Positions 52,701-61,445 of a stretch of DNA of 64,000 bases are shown piece after piece. A program made the translations under genes and the position numbers. The stretch's first letter is position 1; each line of letters opens with the position of its first letter. Source of the DNA: Dyadobacter beijingensis DSM 21582. GTDB lineage: Bacteria > Bacteroidota > Bacteroidia > Cytophagales > Spirosomataceae. A model generated the notes under the pieces. That model had not been told where the DNA came from. It saw nothing but the letters and a program-made list of their open reading frames with translations, and did no database searches. Where the stretch lies: contig NZ_KB907786.1 in assembly GCF_000382205.1 (NCBI RefSeq), positions 1 through 64,000 of the forward strand. The letters are read 5' to 3'.

Positions 52701-53132
52701 AATACGTACGACTATGCGGTGTTCAACCCCGGTGTGATCGCCGAATACAACGAGGCAGGCGAAATCACCGGCTACAAGGAAAACCTCGGCGGCCCGGGCA
52801 CGAAGTACATTCCGTACGGCGACAACTATCCGTGGAGCTTTACCCGCGCAGCAACATTCGATGCCTCGTTCGTGAAGCTGCGCGAGATTTCGCTCGGATA
52901 CGATCTTCCCGCCGCCTTCGTGAAAAGGATCGGTTTGCAGAATGCCAACGTAGCCGTTTACAGCCGCAACATCATCCTTTGGACGAAAGCTAAAATCGGT
53001 ATCGATCCCGAACAGGCATTCCAGCAGGAGTCTGGGGCACAGGCCGGTACCCAGTTCAAGCAGGGTATCGAGCGGTATAACGTGACGCCCTGGGTGATCC
53101 CGATCGGCTTCAAGCTTGGGTTAACATTCTGA
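49743..53132 (+). CDS. SusC/RagA-family TonB-dependent outer-membrane transporter
   Basis: 1129 residues from ATG 49743 (a GTG at 49716 is the other option). The signal peptide is LLSIFAAALLAIPAFAAK. An N-terminal CarboxypepD_reg-like extension (IKGKVTSKIDGAALPGVSII) precedes the plug, with SLSGRVPGVTISS, LFVVDGVPIANT and SVSILKGPNAAALYGSRAGHG, which are SusC hallmarks. The barrel ends LGLTF. There is no STN domain, so it is a nutrient importer rather than a signalling receptor. It pairs with the SusD-like lipoprotein 37 bp downstream. The downstream enzymes suggest its ligand derives from a lipid or phosphoester rather than a plain glycan. Confidence 0.96.
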   Translation: MHPNSTVSLRRLLLSIFAAALLAIPAFAAKLDKTIKGKVTSKIDGAALPGVSIIVKGTQVGTSSDAEGAFSINVNESTRPVLVFSYIGHETQEVTVGNESVINVVLAEGAETLNETVVTALGLSREKRSLGYAITEVDGKDISRVAQENVLNSLSGRVPGVTISSTGGTGSSVSMIIRGATSLSNDNQPLFVVDGVPIANTLNNVSQIGNDNRVDYGNAISSINPDDVESVSILKGPNAAALYGSRAGHGVVLITTKSGSKSKKMTVSVNSNTVFDKPYKYLNMHHKFATGILPFTPDNNPYPGGVLIIDEGSAGGVGPELDKGYKAVQWNSPKDANGNPVPTELVSHPDNVKNFVRTGITTTNGVSIANSTELVTYRLSYSNMSNRGIIPNSDLFRNSFNINSSVKLSKKVTVSTNVDFSRNNSNNRPATNRGTNPLQWAYAVSPHIDIRDLRNYWVPGQEGLQQLSQGPGDYNNPWFLAYEVNNSFVRDRVFGNVKADWQITPHLSLMGRYALDTYREDRETKIGNSYTNDSRGGYGKINLARFERNADFLLTYKRDINQFNFSISGGGNTRYQKNSDVNSSTKNGTGLIIPGLYTMSNIAPANLNYSSALYEKAVFSVYGLANLGFKDMIYLDLTARNDWSSTLPKANRSYFYPSASLSVLLNEMFQMNNQISLLKVRGGWAQVGNDTNPYSLLATLGNAGAWDGITRLSKSGQILLPDLKPEIATSYEYGIDLNLYHNRVRFAATYYQVENRNQIIPTKLPGSSGFTSKNINAGLLVSKGLELTLGGTPVDKNGWRWDINANWSRNRTTIKSLSDGLDFYTLWTDAKGGAWTYVGDKIGDIYDSEIVTVKDKNSPYYGYPILDDDGSWQSISASNTRNKIGNFNPDFIMGLQTSLSYKGFSLNMSFDWRQGGDFVSQTYRYGESDLKSQRFLDNLINPNGMTGDQLRNYLVNNDKVIIRGNNFPIVGGPTKEYGGFPFEYGGNTYDYAVFNPGVIAEYNEAGEITGYKENLGGPGTKYIPYGDNYPWSFTRAATFDASFVKLREISLGYDLPAAFVKRIGLQNANVAVYSRNIILWTKAKIGIDPEQAFQQESGAQAGTQFKQGIERYNVTPWVIPIGFKLGLTF

Positions 53133-53169
53133 TTTGAAATAACATAGTCTATTTAATATAAATAAACTC

Positions 53170-54813
53170 ATGAAAAATCTTACTAAAAAGTTCATTGTGA
53201 TACCGCTGCTGCTGGCATGCCTGGTATTCTCCTGCAAAGACCTGACGGAGCTCAATGAAAACCCCAACGGCGTAGCGCCCGAGAGCGTAAACCCGAACCT
53301 GGTGCTGCCGACCGTGCTCACCGAAGCTGCGAAATTGTACGTGAACCTGGGCTACCAGGACATTGCCGGCGTGGTGCAGCATACGCAGAAAGACGCCTGG
53401 TCGAGCGGGCATAACGATTACGATTGGGGCGGCGACCAGAGCTGGAACGCTTACTACGACGTGCTGCGCAACAACGACCTCGTATATACCCGTGCGGTGC
53501 AGACCAATTTCGAGTTCCACCAGGGCGTGTCGCTGGTCATGAAATCGTTCATGTTCGGCCTCATTACCGACCTGTGGGGCGATGCGCCTTACACGAATGC
53601 ATTGAAGGGCGAAGCAGGCTCGACGTCCGACATTTTGCCCGCATTCGACACGCAGGACAAGATTTATGCAGGCATTATCGCCGATCTCGAAAAGGCCAAT
53701 ACATTGCTTTCCAAATCCAAAGCCGATTACGAGGGTATTGTGGACAATGTAGACGTTTTTTACGGCGGAGATCCCGCAAAATGGCGCAAAATGGCTAACT
53801 CGCTAATGCTCCGTTACTATATGCGGCTGTCGGCCAAGCAACCCGACGTGGCTAAGGCGGGCATCGAAAAAATCGTAGCCAATGCGGCCCAGTATCCGAT
53901 CATTACCACGAATGCGGATGATGCCACCATGGGCTTCCCGGGTAACAGCGAGGCCGATTCCTGGCCTGCCAACGCCGTAACCGACGCCAGCGGAAGCAAC
54001 TACCGCCGCATTAAAATGTGTGCGACTTTCGTGGAGAGGCTGCAAACTCTGAAAGACCCGCGGTTGGGAATCTGGGCTAATAAAGTGGAGATACCGCTCG
54101 TGGTGGACGCCACGCAGCCTGCCGGAACGGACAAAATCGTGGACGGCAAGCGCATTCTTTCACCCGATAAGGTTGGTAAAACGCAAATCGACACCGACCC
54201 GGAATATGTGGGTTTGCCGCCAAGCTTTTCGGCATTGCCCTCGGCCTATAACCTCAACCCTACGCCAGGACAAACCTCGTACAACCCGCACGTATCGTTC
54301 CTGAACAGCATTTACAAAGCTGCCAAGGGGCCATTGCTGCGCGCCCGCCTCATTTCGGCCGCCGAAGTGAACTTCATCCTCGCCGAAGCCGCATTGAAAG
54401 GCTGGGCGACAGGCGCCGCCAAAGCCCGTTACGAAGCAGGGGTAAAGGCATCGATGGAAACCTGGACGGTAGGCGACAAATATGCCGCTTACATGGCCAC
54501 CCCGGGCGTCGCATTCGATAACACATTGAAACAGATCATCGAGCAGAAATGGATCGCCGGCTGGACGGCCGCCACCGAAGCGTGGTTCGATTTCCGCCGC
54601 ACCGGCTTACCCGCATTGAAGGCCGGCCCGGCAGCGAAAAGGGAAGTGTTGCCCCTGCGTTTCTATTATATGCAGGACGAATTGCGTATTAACAAGGCCA
54701 ATGCAGGCGTAGCCGTGAGCAAGCTGGAACTGACCAGCTACTCGCAAGCCGACGGCGGCAACAGCCCGTGGTCGAAACAATGGCTGGTACAAGGAACCGG
54801 CAAGCCGTGGTAG
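53170..54813 (+). CDS. SusD/RagB-family (SusD-like_2) surface lipoprotein
   Basis: 547 residues. A lipoprotein signal ends at Cys19 (VFSC). The SusD-like_2 fold is shown by NPNGVAPESVNPNLVLP, YQDIAGVVQHTQ, YYDVLRNNDLVY, GLITDLWGDAPYTNALKG, EVNFILAEAALKGW and IIEQKWIAGWTAATEAWFDFRRTG. It forms the lid of the SusC channel and binds substrate at the surface. It is followed by a 13-bp-stem hairpin and then the ceramidase-like gene. Confidence 0.95.
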   Translation: MKNLTKKFIVIPLLLACLVFSCKDLTELNENPNGVAPESVNPNLVLPTVLTEAAKLYVNLGYQDIAGVVQHTQKDAWSSGHNDYDWGGDQSWNAYYDVLRNNDLVYTRAVQTNFEFHQGVSLVMKSFMFGLITDLWGDAPYTNALKGEAGSTSDILPAFDTQDKIYAGIIADLEKANTLLSKSKADYEGIVDNVDVFYGGDPAKWRKMANSLMLRYYMRLSAKQPDVAKAGIEKIVANAAQYPIITTNADDATMGFPGNSEADSWPANAVTDASGSNYRRIKMCATFVERLQTLKDPRLGIWANKVEIPLVVDATQPAGTDKIVDGKRILSPDKVGKTQIDTDPEYVGLPPSFSALPSAYNLNPTPGQTSYNPHVSFLNSIYKAAKGPLLRARLISAAEVNFILAEAALKGWATGAAKARYEAGVKASMETWTVGDKYAAYMATPGVAFDNTLKQIIEQKWIAGWTAATEAWFDFRRTGLPALKAGPAAKREVLPLRFYYMQDELRINKANAGVAVSKLELTSYSQADGGNSPWSKQWLVQGTGKPW

Positions 54814-54840
54814 TCATATTTTGTTTAAGGTGAGTATTTA

Positions 54841-54878
54841 AAACCGGGACTGCTGGTATGCTGCCGCAGTTCCGGTTT
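54841..54878 (+). terminator. Hairpin between susD-like and ceramidase-like genes
   Basis: AAACCGGGACTGC (54841-54853) pairs with GCAGTTCCGGTTT (54866-54878) over 13 bp with one G-T pair. It is followed by AGTTTTCT, a weak T run, so it may allow partial read-through and lower expression of the enzymes relative to SusCD. Confidence 0.6.
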
Positions 54879-54903
54879 AGTTTTCTACGTAAACCGTTCG
54901 TGC

Positions 54904-56193
54904 ATGAAAACGTGGGCTATCTTACTTTGCTGTGCTTTCCTCTGCGTATGTCAATGGGCAATGGGGCAGCATTTCCGGGCCGCAGCGGCGGTGCGGGTGA
55001 TCACGCCCGACCCGTTACTGCCGGTTTCGGGCGGCATTGGTACACCAAAAAAAGCCACGCAGAAAGCCGGAGAACTATATGCAAGGGCATTTGTCATGGA
55101 AAAAGGCGGCGTTCGGATTGCCATTGTGAATGTGGATAATCTGGGCTGGCCGGCGGCATTGGGCAACAAATCGCGGAAATTGATCAGAGGCATTCCGCCC
55201 GAAAATGTGCTCATAGGTGCCACGCACACCCATAGCGGGCCCGACGCGTATGGGTTCCCCAATGAGAAAGGCGAGTCGTTTGCCGACCTCGCCTACCTCG
55301 ACAGCTGCGTGCAGCTCATCGCCGATGCGGTAAACGAGGCGACAGGCAAGCTGGAAGACGCTTCTCTGAAAATAGCCGTGGGCGATGCGAAGGGCAAAAT
55401 CGCGTACAACTACTACGCCGATCAGCTGTACGACCCGCGCTGCGGGGTGATGCAGGCCGTGGCATCTGAGGGCGCCAACAAAGGTAAAACCATTGCGACA
55501 TTAGTCAATTATGCGATACACCCCGAAGTGATCGGCTCCGGCAAGGGCATCCTCAGCCCCGATCTCTGCGGACCATTGTACGACCGCATCGAGGCGCAGG
55601 CCGGGGGCGTAGCGATTTTTATGAATGGCGCGCAGGGCGGCATGGTAACTGCCGATAACCGAACGGAAAACGGCAAGGAAGCCAACGACTGGAACGAATG
55701 CAAGCGCATTGGCGAGCTCCTGGCCGACGAGGCTTTGCGGATCGTGCGCGATGCCGCCGTGCAGGAAGATCCGGATTTGTATTGCGTTTCCCGCAGGTTT
55801 GAGTTTCCGGTAGATTCGGAGATTATGCGTTTTATCCTGCAAAAATCACCGATAAAAAATGAAATGGCCAGCGAGAACCGCATTGTCACGCAGCTGAACC
55901 TGCTCAACATCGGCACAGCCCAGGTGCTGACGGTGCCGGGTGAGGCATTGCCGAATATCGGGTATTATGTGAAAAGGCATATGCATACGAAGCAGCCGTT
56001 CCTGTTCGGGCTGACCAACGATGCATTCGGCTATATGCTTACGAAAGTCGATTTCAACAGTTTTAAACGATACGACTACGTGAGCCGTACCAGTCTCGGC
56101 GAAATGACGGGTGAAATTTACATCGAACAGGCATTGAAACTAATCAGCGACAGCCCATGGCCGGCGACTAACGCACCGGTGCGGGGCAAATAA
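54904..56193 (+). CDS. Neutral ceramidase-like hydrolase
   Basis: 429 residues with a signal peptide (WAILLCCAFLCVCQWAMGQ). The fold of neutral/alkaline non-lysosomal ceramidases is indicated by AAVRVITPDPLLPVSGG, IGATHTHSGPDAYG (the zinc-site HxHSGP motif), NYAIHPEVIG and FMNGAQGGMVT. The known enzyme hydrolyses the amide bond of ceramide. Homologues without lipid activity exist, so the substrate is inferred. The protein is shorter than classical ceramidases, lacking the C-terminal immunoglobulin-like domain. It follows susD by about 90 bp and precedes the PqaA-like gene by about 30 bp. Confidence 0.85.
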   Translation: MKTWAILLCCAFLCVCQWAMGQHFRAAAAVRVITPDPLLPVSGGIGTPKKATQKAGELYARAFVMEKGGVRIAIVNVDNLGWPAALGNKSRKLIRGIPPENVLIGATHTHSGPDAYGFPNEKGESFADLAYLDSCVQLIADAVNEATGKLEDASLKIAVGDAKGKIAYNYYADQLYDPRCGVMQAVASEGANKGKTIATLVNYAIHPEVIGSGKGILSPDLCGPLYDRIEAQAGGVAIFMNGAQGGMVTADNRTENGKEANDWNECKRIGELLADEALRIVRDAAVQEDPDLYCVSRRFEFPVDSEIMRFILQKSPIKNEMASENRIVTQLNLLNIGTAQVLTVPGEALPNIGYYVKRHMHTKQPFLFGLTNDAFGYMLTKVDFNSFKRYDYVSRTSLGEMTGEIYIEQALKLISDSPWPATNAPVRGK

Positions 56194-56223
56194 ACCGATC
56201 TTTAACCTTAATCAGGAGTGACC

Positions 56224-57582
56224 ATGTTTTTAAAAATGGCAGGCAAGGTATTACGTTCCACATTGTTTGTATTGTTGGCAGCAATTGCGGCGAATGCGCA
56301 GAAAGTTACCCCGGAAAACGCGCTCGAAAGCTACCTCGGCAATGGGGATAAGACATTCAAATGGGAGCTCAAAGAGTCGTTTTCGCGCGATAACCTGACT
56401 TTTTACCAAATCCTGCTGACCTCGCAGAATTGGCGGGAGTTTACCTGGACGCACCAACTGACGGTCATTGTCCCCAAAGAAAACAAGCACGACGACGCGT
56501 TGCTATTCATCACCGGCGGTTCCAATACGAATGAGCTCCCGAATTGGAACAGCAAAAAGGACGAGAAAATGTACGCGTCGCTGGGGGCTGTGGCCACGAC
56601 CAACCAGGCCATCGTGGCATTGCTGAAACAGACGCCTAATCAGCCGTTTTTCGGCGATTTGACGGAGGATGCATTGATTTCCTACACATTACACCACTTC
56701 AAAAAGGACAAGGATTACACCTGGCCGCTGCTGTTCCCGATGGTCAAAAGCGCGGTGAAGGCGATGGATGCCGTACAGCAGTTTGCCGGAAAAGAATTGA
56801 AGCATACCGTTAACAAATTCGTTGTGACCGGTGCTTCCAAACGCGGCTGGACGACCTGGCTCACGGGCGCGAGCGACAAGCGCGTGGAGGCGATCGCGCC
56901 GATGGTGATCGACGTGCTGAATATGCCGGTGAGCCTCGACTACCAGATCAAATCCTGGGGCGATTACAGTGTTCAGATCGAGGATTATGTGAAACTGGGT
57001 ATCCCCCAATCTACCGGCTCGCCCGATGGCCAGGCCATTACCACGATGATCGACCCGTTCTCCTACCGCGCCAAGCTCACGATGCCGAAAATGATATTTA
57101 TGGGCACGAACGACAAGTACTGGGTTGTGGATAACATCAAAAACTACCTCGACAAAATCCCCGGCAACAACATGCTGCATTACGTCCCGAATGCCGGTCA
57201 CGACCTCGGCGACGGCAAGCAGGCGATGGAAGCATTGAGTGCATTCTTCGGCGCGACTATTAACAAGCGGCCCTATACGGAATGCAAATGGAGCCAGTCG
57301 GTGAGCAACCGGAAGGTAAACCTCGACATTAAAACTACTTCGGACGCGCTGGTGGACGTGATCCTGTGGTCGGCCAACTCACCTGACCAGGATTTGCGCA
57401 ATGATACCTGGACGGCCCAAAGTTTGGGTATCAGTCAGAAATCCGCTGTGAAAGTAACGGCGGACTTGCCTGCTAACGGTTTTCGTGCATTTTATGTGGA
57501 TTTGAAATACAAAACACCGGCCGGCGACCTCTATACGGAGAGTACGCGGGTGTTTTTGACGAATAATAAGTCGGTGCTGTAA
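56224..57582 (+). CDS. PhoPQ-activated pathogenicity-related (PqaA-like) exported protein
   Basis: 452 residues with a signal peptide (LRSTLFVLLAAIAANAQ). It belongs to the PhoPQ-activated alpha/beta-hydrolase-like family. Marks are HQLTVIVPKENKHDDALLFI, VVTGASKRGWTTWLTGA (nucleophile elbow), FMGTNDKYWVVDNIKNYL (acid) and YVPNAGHDLGDGKQ (His). Family function is poorly known. AGGAG lies about 4-9 bp before the ATG at 56224, favouring it over the GTG at 56218. Cotranscribed with the ceramidase-like and phosphatase-like genes. Confidence 0.87.
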   Translation: MFLKMAGKVLRSTLFVLLAAIAANAQKVTPENALESYLGNGDKTFKWELKESFSRDNLTFYQILLTSQNWREFTWTHQLTVIVPKENKHDDALLFITGGSNTNELPNWNSKKDEKMYASLGAVATTNQAIVALLKQTPNQPFFGDLTEDALISYTLHHFKKDKDYTWPLLFPMVKSAVKAMDAVQQFAGKELKHTVNKFVVTGASKRGWTTWLTGASDKRVEAIAPMVIDVLNMPVSLDYQIKSWGDYSVQIEDYVKLGIPQSTGSPDGQAITTMIDPFSYRAKLTMPKMIFMGTNDKYWVVDNIKNYLDKIPGNNMLHYVPNAGHDLGDGKQAMEALSAFFGATINKRPYTECKWSQSVSNRKVNLDIKTTSDALVDVILWSANSPDQDLRNDTWTAQSLGISQKSAVKVTADLPANGFRAFYVDLKYKTPAGDLYTESTRVFLTNNKSVL

Positions 57583-57630
57583 ATCATTGAAAATGATGTA
57601 TCTATACCCGACGGGAAAACTCGAAAAGCC

Positions 57631-59412
57631 ATGATCAGACACAAAAAGATACTCCTTTGGGCTTTGCTATGCCCGCTTTGGATGGGCTTTCACGCGAACG
57701 AAGGAGAACAGCCGGAGCGATCGGTGAAAGAGGTGGTGGACCGGCTGGTAACCAAAATGTACCAGACGCTCACGCCGGCCCAGCTCGACACGATTTCGGA
57801 TGCGTATATTCTGAGCGTACTCAGCGAACGTGATCAGGAAACCCTTGCCACGCGTTTCTGGACTTTCGAAGTAAATGTGCCTGTGAAAGTGTCGCTCATG
57901 CGGCATACCGCCCAAAAGATACCGCCGTTCTGGCTGGAAAAAAGCGGATTTAAAAAGACGAAAATGCTCGTCCGCAACGAGGAATATACTTACGAAGTAT
58001 GGCAAAAAGATTTCGATAAAGGGCCTGTCGGCCTGGGGGTCAATGGATTTGACAAGGAACGGCCCGTTTACTTCATCAGCGTGGCGCCGCAGAACAAGGC
58101 TGAGAAACTGTCGGTATCGAATGTAATGCCGTCACAATACGCGCTCGGCACCATGCAGCCCGGCGCATTCACCTATCACGACTGGGATGGCCTCGTGCTC
58201 ACCGAAATGCCTGAACAGCTGAAAGGCCAGACGCTCTTCACGACCGTTCGCGGGCGGGCACGTGAGGCTCACCTGGTGAATGCGTTCCGCAAAACTCTCA
58301 CGCCATCTTCCGACAAGCCCGACCAGACGATATTGACATGGAGCGGCGACCCGGCGACGACGGTGAACATTCAATGGCGGACTAGCCCGAAAGTGCTCAA
58401 AGGCAAGGTTAAATACTGGAAAGCAGGTGGTTCGGATACGCTGTTTACGGACGCGTCGGCGTTCAATATGGAAGACCGGCTGTTGCAGAACGACCGGTTT
58501 GTCAACCGCTTCACAGCGCGGCTCGAAGGACTTAGTCCGGGCTCGCAGTACCAATATTCGATCGGCAGCGGCGCGTTGGGGTGGTCGGTACCGTCGTCGT
58601 TTCACACGGCCTCCGACCGGGTAAAAGACTTTTCGTTCATCTGGTTCGGCGACACGCATTTTTCACCTATCTGGGGCAATATGGCGCAGAAATCCATCAA
58701 GAGGCACCCTGACGCGGCATTTTTCTCTATCGCCGGCGACCTCGTCACCACCGGCCTGCACCGCGACGATTGGGACGAACTCTGGGCACACGCCGGCCCA
58801 ACGTTCACCACCCGGCCGCTCATGCCTGTACCCGGCAACCACGACAGCCAGGACGGTCTCGGCGCGTGGATGTACAAGGAAATGTTCAGCCTGCCGGAGA
58901 ATGGCCCGGCCGGTCAGCCTTCCGAAATGACGTACGCGTTTAACTACCAGGACGCATTGTTCCTGATGATCGACGCGACGCTATCCGTGCCCGAGCAAAG
59001 CGAGTGGGTCGAAAATCAATTGAAAAACACGAAAGCAAAGTGGAAGTTCGCGATGTTCCATTTCCCTCCTTACAACTTCGAGGAGCCGTACGACGAAATC
59101 AAACGCGAATGGTGCACGCTTTTCGACAAATACCACGTAGACATGGTCATGAGCGGGCATATGCATTATTACCTGCGTACGAAACCGATGTTCAACGACA
59201 AGGAAGTGGCCAGCCCCGCTAAGGGCACCATTTACCTGATGTCGATCAGCATCCCCGGCAAGCAGGAGCGCTGGCCTGACGAAGGTTACGCCGTGGTGCG
59301 TTACAAAGACGGTCCGCTTTACCAGCACATTTCCATCAAAGGCAACACGCTGCATTACAAATGCCTCAATCCGGAAGGAGAAGTGAAGGATGAGTTGAAG
59401 ATTACGAAGTAG
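57631..59412 (+). CDS. Exported purple-acid-phosphatase-like metallophosphoesterase
   Basis: 593 residues. Signal peptide (LLWALLCPLWMGFHAN), an N-terminal domain of unknown type (about 25-215), an Fn3-like purple-acid-phosphatase N domain (TVNIQWRTSP, SPGSQYQYSIGSG), then the calcineurin-like catalytic domain. The latter has GDTHF, AGDLVTTG, PGNHDSQDG, FHFPPY and SGHMHYYLR, which supply the two-metal ligands. It would release phosphate from a phosphoester in the periplasm. It closes the SusCD locus, 48 bp after the PqaA-like gene, suggesting the imported material is a phospholipid or phosphorylated compound. Confidence 0.9.
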   Translation: MIRHKKILLWALLCPLWMGFHANEGEQPERSVKEVVDRLVTKMYQTLTPAQLDTISDAYILSVLSERDQETLATRFWTFEVNVPVKVSLMRHTAQKIPPFWLEKSGFKKTKMLVRNEEYTYEVWQKDFDKGPVGLGVNGFDKERPVYFISVAPQNKAEKLSVSNVMPSQYALGTMQPGAFTYHDWDGLVLTEMPEQLKGQTLFTTVRGRAREAHLVNAFRKTLTPSSDKPDQTILTWSGDPATTVNIQWRTSPKVLKGKVKYWKAGGSDTLFTDASAFNMEDRLLQNDRFVNRFTARLEGLSPGSQYQYSIGSGALGWSVPSSFHTASDRVKDFSFIWFGDTHFSPIWGNMAQKSIKRHPDAAFFSIAGDLVTTGLHRDDWDELWAHAGPTFTTRPLMPVPGNHDSQDGLGAWMYKEMFSLPENGPAGQPSEMTYAFNYQDALFLMIDATLSVPEQSEWVENQLKNTKAKWKFAMFHFPPYNFEEPYDEIKREWCTLFDKYHVDMVMSGHMHYYLRTKPMFNDKEVASPAKGTIYLMSISIPGKQERWPDEGYAVVRYKDGPLYQHISIKGNTLHYKCLNPEGEVKDELKITK

Positions 59413-59459
59413 ATACGATTCAGCGTCCGGGCATTTGGGGAAACCGCGATTGAGCAAAC

Positions 59460-59795
59460 TCAGAGGTTCAACTTCCCCAATTGCGTCAGGAGCTCCGGTA
59501 GGAAATGCGTCTTAATCTCCCAGACAATGGAATAGTCGATCCCAAAATAGTCGTGAACGATTCTGTTCCTGAAACCCCGGATTTTGTGCCAATCGATTTC
59601 GGGATGCTGATCGCGGAATTCTTCGGGTAGGCGGTTTGCAGCTTCGCCGATGATTTCGAAGTTTCGAATGACGGCGTCAACCGTTTTGTCGTCATTGACG
59701 AACTGATCGAATGTTAAATCTTCGGTGTAGATCAGAATTTTGGCACCGCTTTCCAGAATATCCTGAGCCAGCAGCGAAGGCTAGCGCTTAGACAT
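59460..59795 (-). pseudogene. hepT: HepT-like toxin gene with an amber codon at position 5
   Basis: Read from the ATG at 59795, codons 1-4 (MSKR) are followed by TAG (59781-59783). The frame then continues as a complete HepT protein: PSLLAQDILESGAKILIY, KTVDAVIRNFEIIGEAANRL, the RNase motif RNRIVHDYFG (RX4H) and an end at TGA 59460. Without the stop it would have 111 residues, the normal HepT size. No alternative ATG lies near the front. HepT (DUF86) is the toxin half of MNT-HepT pairs; the antitoxin gene just upstream is also broken. The ATG overlaps the end of the original mntA frame, the usual arrangement. Confidence 0.85.
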
Positions 59796-60079
59796 AGCGT
59801 ATTTCTCGGGATATTTCCTCAAAATACCTTGGTTTGACAACCCTTCTTGGAAACCAGATCAATGGTTTTGCCAATCTTATTTTCGATAAAATCAGCTAAT
59901 GCAACGAATTCAATGCCGATCGGCTGATTGAAGTCTACAAGAATTTCCACGTCACTTTCCGAAGTAAAATCATCGCGTACAATTGACCCGAATAGCCCGA
60001 TAGAACTTACGTGGTACTTTTCTGCAAGCTCCGGTTTGAGCTTTTCCAAGATCTGCATGACGTCGGTGAACGTGTCCAT
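59788..60079 (-). pseudogene. mntA: MNT-like nucleotidyltransferase antitoxin gene with a frameshift
   Basis: The open frame gives 86 residues with the minimal nucleotidyltransferase motif GLFGSIVRDDFTSESDVEIL (GS-X10-D-x-E) and ends SKKGCQTKVF at TGA 59819. One base shifted, the same DNA reads VKPRYFEEISREIRYV then TAA (59788-59790). That is the standard C terminus of MntA proteins and overlaps the hepT ATG as usual. So a net +1 change occurred near 59836-59841. The truncated N-terminal domain could still fold, but it lacks the last helix. MntA normally neutralises HepT by adding AMP to it. Confidence 0.83.
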
Positions 60080-60158
60080 TGTATCTGTGTTAGAATACTA
60101 ATCTAAAATTTTTGTTACGAATAACGATGTGATCGGGCGATTAATTTCCAACGAAACC

Positions 60159-61445
60159 TCACTCAAACCGCCTGTTCGCCCCGTTCAACTCCCCGTGCGT
60201 GCTGATCGCGACGGCGGTGAGGATGGCGAAAATGGCAATGACGAACAGGAAATTGACGGCCCATCGGCTGAGGTTTAGGCCGCGGTGGGAGAAAGTGGCT
60301 TGTGTTTTTGTCAGGAGGAAGCCGAGAACGACCATGTTCAGGATGTAAAGGTATTGTTCAATGCGGTACAGGCTTATGAATGCACCGGTGATCAGCAGGC
60401 TGTAAATCGTGTACAGGCCCAGATCGAGGAAGAAAAATGTTTGAATGCCGCTGTATTCCAGCTGTTCGGCGGAAGATTTTCGTTTGAAATAATACCTGTA
60501 AATACTGTATGCGCCGAAGGCTGGCACGAGCAATAATGTAACCCATTGGACGGCATTGGTTATGCCCGGCGCATCGGCGAGGGGGTCGAAGCCCTGGATG
60601 GTTTCGATAAGCCTTTTGGTTTCGAATGACTGGTCCCAGACAACGAATGGAATGATCAGCGTGAGGATAATGACGGGTGCAAGTATTCGCGAAGGCGCGG
60701 CCTGTTCTTCGGTGACCTCCCATTCGGACGTGAATGTGCCGTACGCCATGCCAATGCCGCCGAAGAAGCCGATCGAGTATTCCATGACGTTCCAGAAGTT
60801 GAAATGAATGCCCGAAACGCTGCCCATGACCTGCAAAAAGTTTCCGAACGCAAACCCGAAGCCGCCGCCGAACCCGGCGAAAATGGCCAGCCGCATGGCT
60901 GAATGCTGTTGGTGGCGGATCATATGCCAGAATAACGCCACCGCCATTCCGAAACATGCCGCCCAAGCTTCCGAGCGCGGGGGCGTCATGAGCCAGCCGA
61001 ATTCTTCGATGAGCAAATAATAGAAAATGAGCGCGCCGGCTGTCATTTCGGTGAGGAGCTGGGGCCATTGCACCGGTTTCTGGCGCGAGGACGCCAGCGT
61101 GAGACCGAATAGTCCGCCGCCGATCAGTCCGAACAGGCCGCCGATGACGCAGAGCATCAGGAACCCGTAATACACATTCCCGAATTCCAGCCCGCGCGCG
61201 AAGCCGACTACTTTGCCATAGCTGATAATGCCGCCCACGCCCCAGCCGGCCGCGGAAGCCAGCGCGAGCTGGAATGCCTTTGCGTACCAGTCTTTCCGCT
61301 TGGCAATGAGCACAATGCTGAGCCCGCCGATGCCGCCGGCCCAGGCCGCGCCCTGCTCGTGACCAAACTGGCCTCGAATGGCCCATGCCGTTCCCAGCGA
61401 AATACCTGCGACGAGCAGGGCGTAAGCGAGTTGTCTGTTATTCAT
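60159..61445 (-). CDS. Polytopic membrane protein of unknown function
   Basis: 428 residues with about 12 or 13 hydrophobic segments, many Gly-rich (AAWAGGIGGLSIVLIA, LFGLIGGGLFGLTLA, FAGFGGGFGFAFGNF). MNNRQLAYALLVAGISLG is a natural start at ATG 61445. The upstream extension of the frame to 62396 runs antisense to the DegT gene and is rejected. I do not recognise the family and see no catalytic motif. It is divergent from the DegT aminotransferase gene, with 156 bp between them. Confidence 0.8.
   Translation of the reverse strand: MNNRQLAYALLVAGISLGTAWAIRGQFGHEQGAAWAGGIGGLSIVLIAKRKDWYAKAFQLALASAAGWGVGGIISYGKVVGFARGLEFGNVYYGFLMLCVIGGLFGLIGGGLFGLTLASSRQKPVQWPQLLTEMTAGALIFYYLLIEEFGWLMTPPRSEAWAACFGMAVALFWHMIRHQQHSAMRLAIFAGFGGGFGFAFGNFLQVMGSVSGIHFNFWNVMEYSIGFFGGIGMAYGTFTSEWEVTEEQAAPSRILAPVIILTLIIPFVVWDQSFETKRLIETIQGFDPLADAPGITNAVQWVTLLLVPAFGAYSIYRYYFKRKSSAEQLEYSGIQTFFFLDLGLYTIYSLLITGAFISLYRIEQYLYILNMVVLGFLLTKTQATFSHRGLNLSRWAVNFLFVIAIFAILTAVAISTHGELNGANRRFE

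Noticed and set aside
59486-59695. Minus-strand 69-residue frame in the hepT region
   Set aside because: Wrong frame: the HepT motifs are in the frame of the ATG at 59795, which is interrupted by an amber codon.
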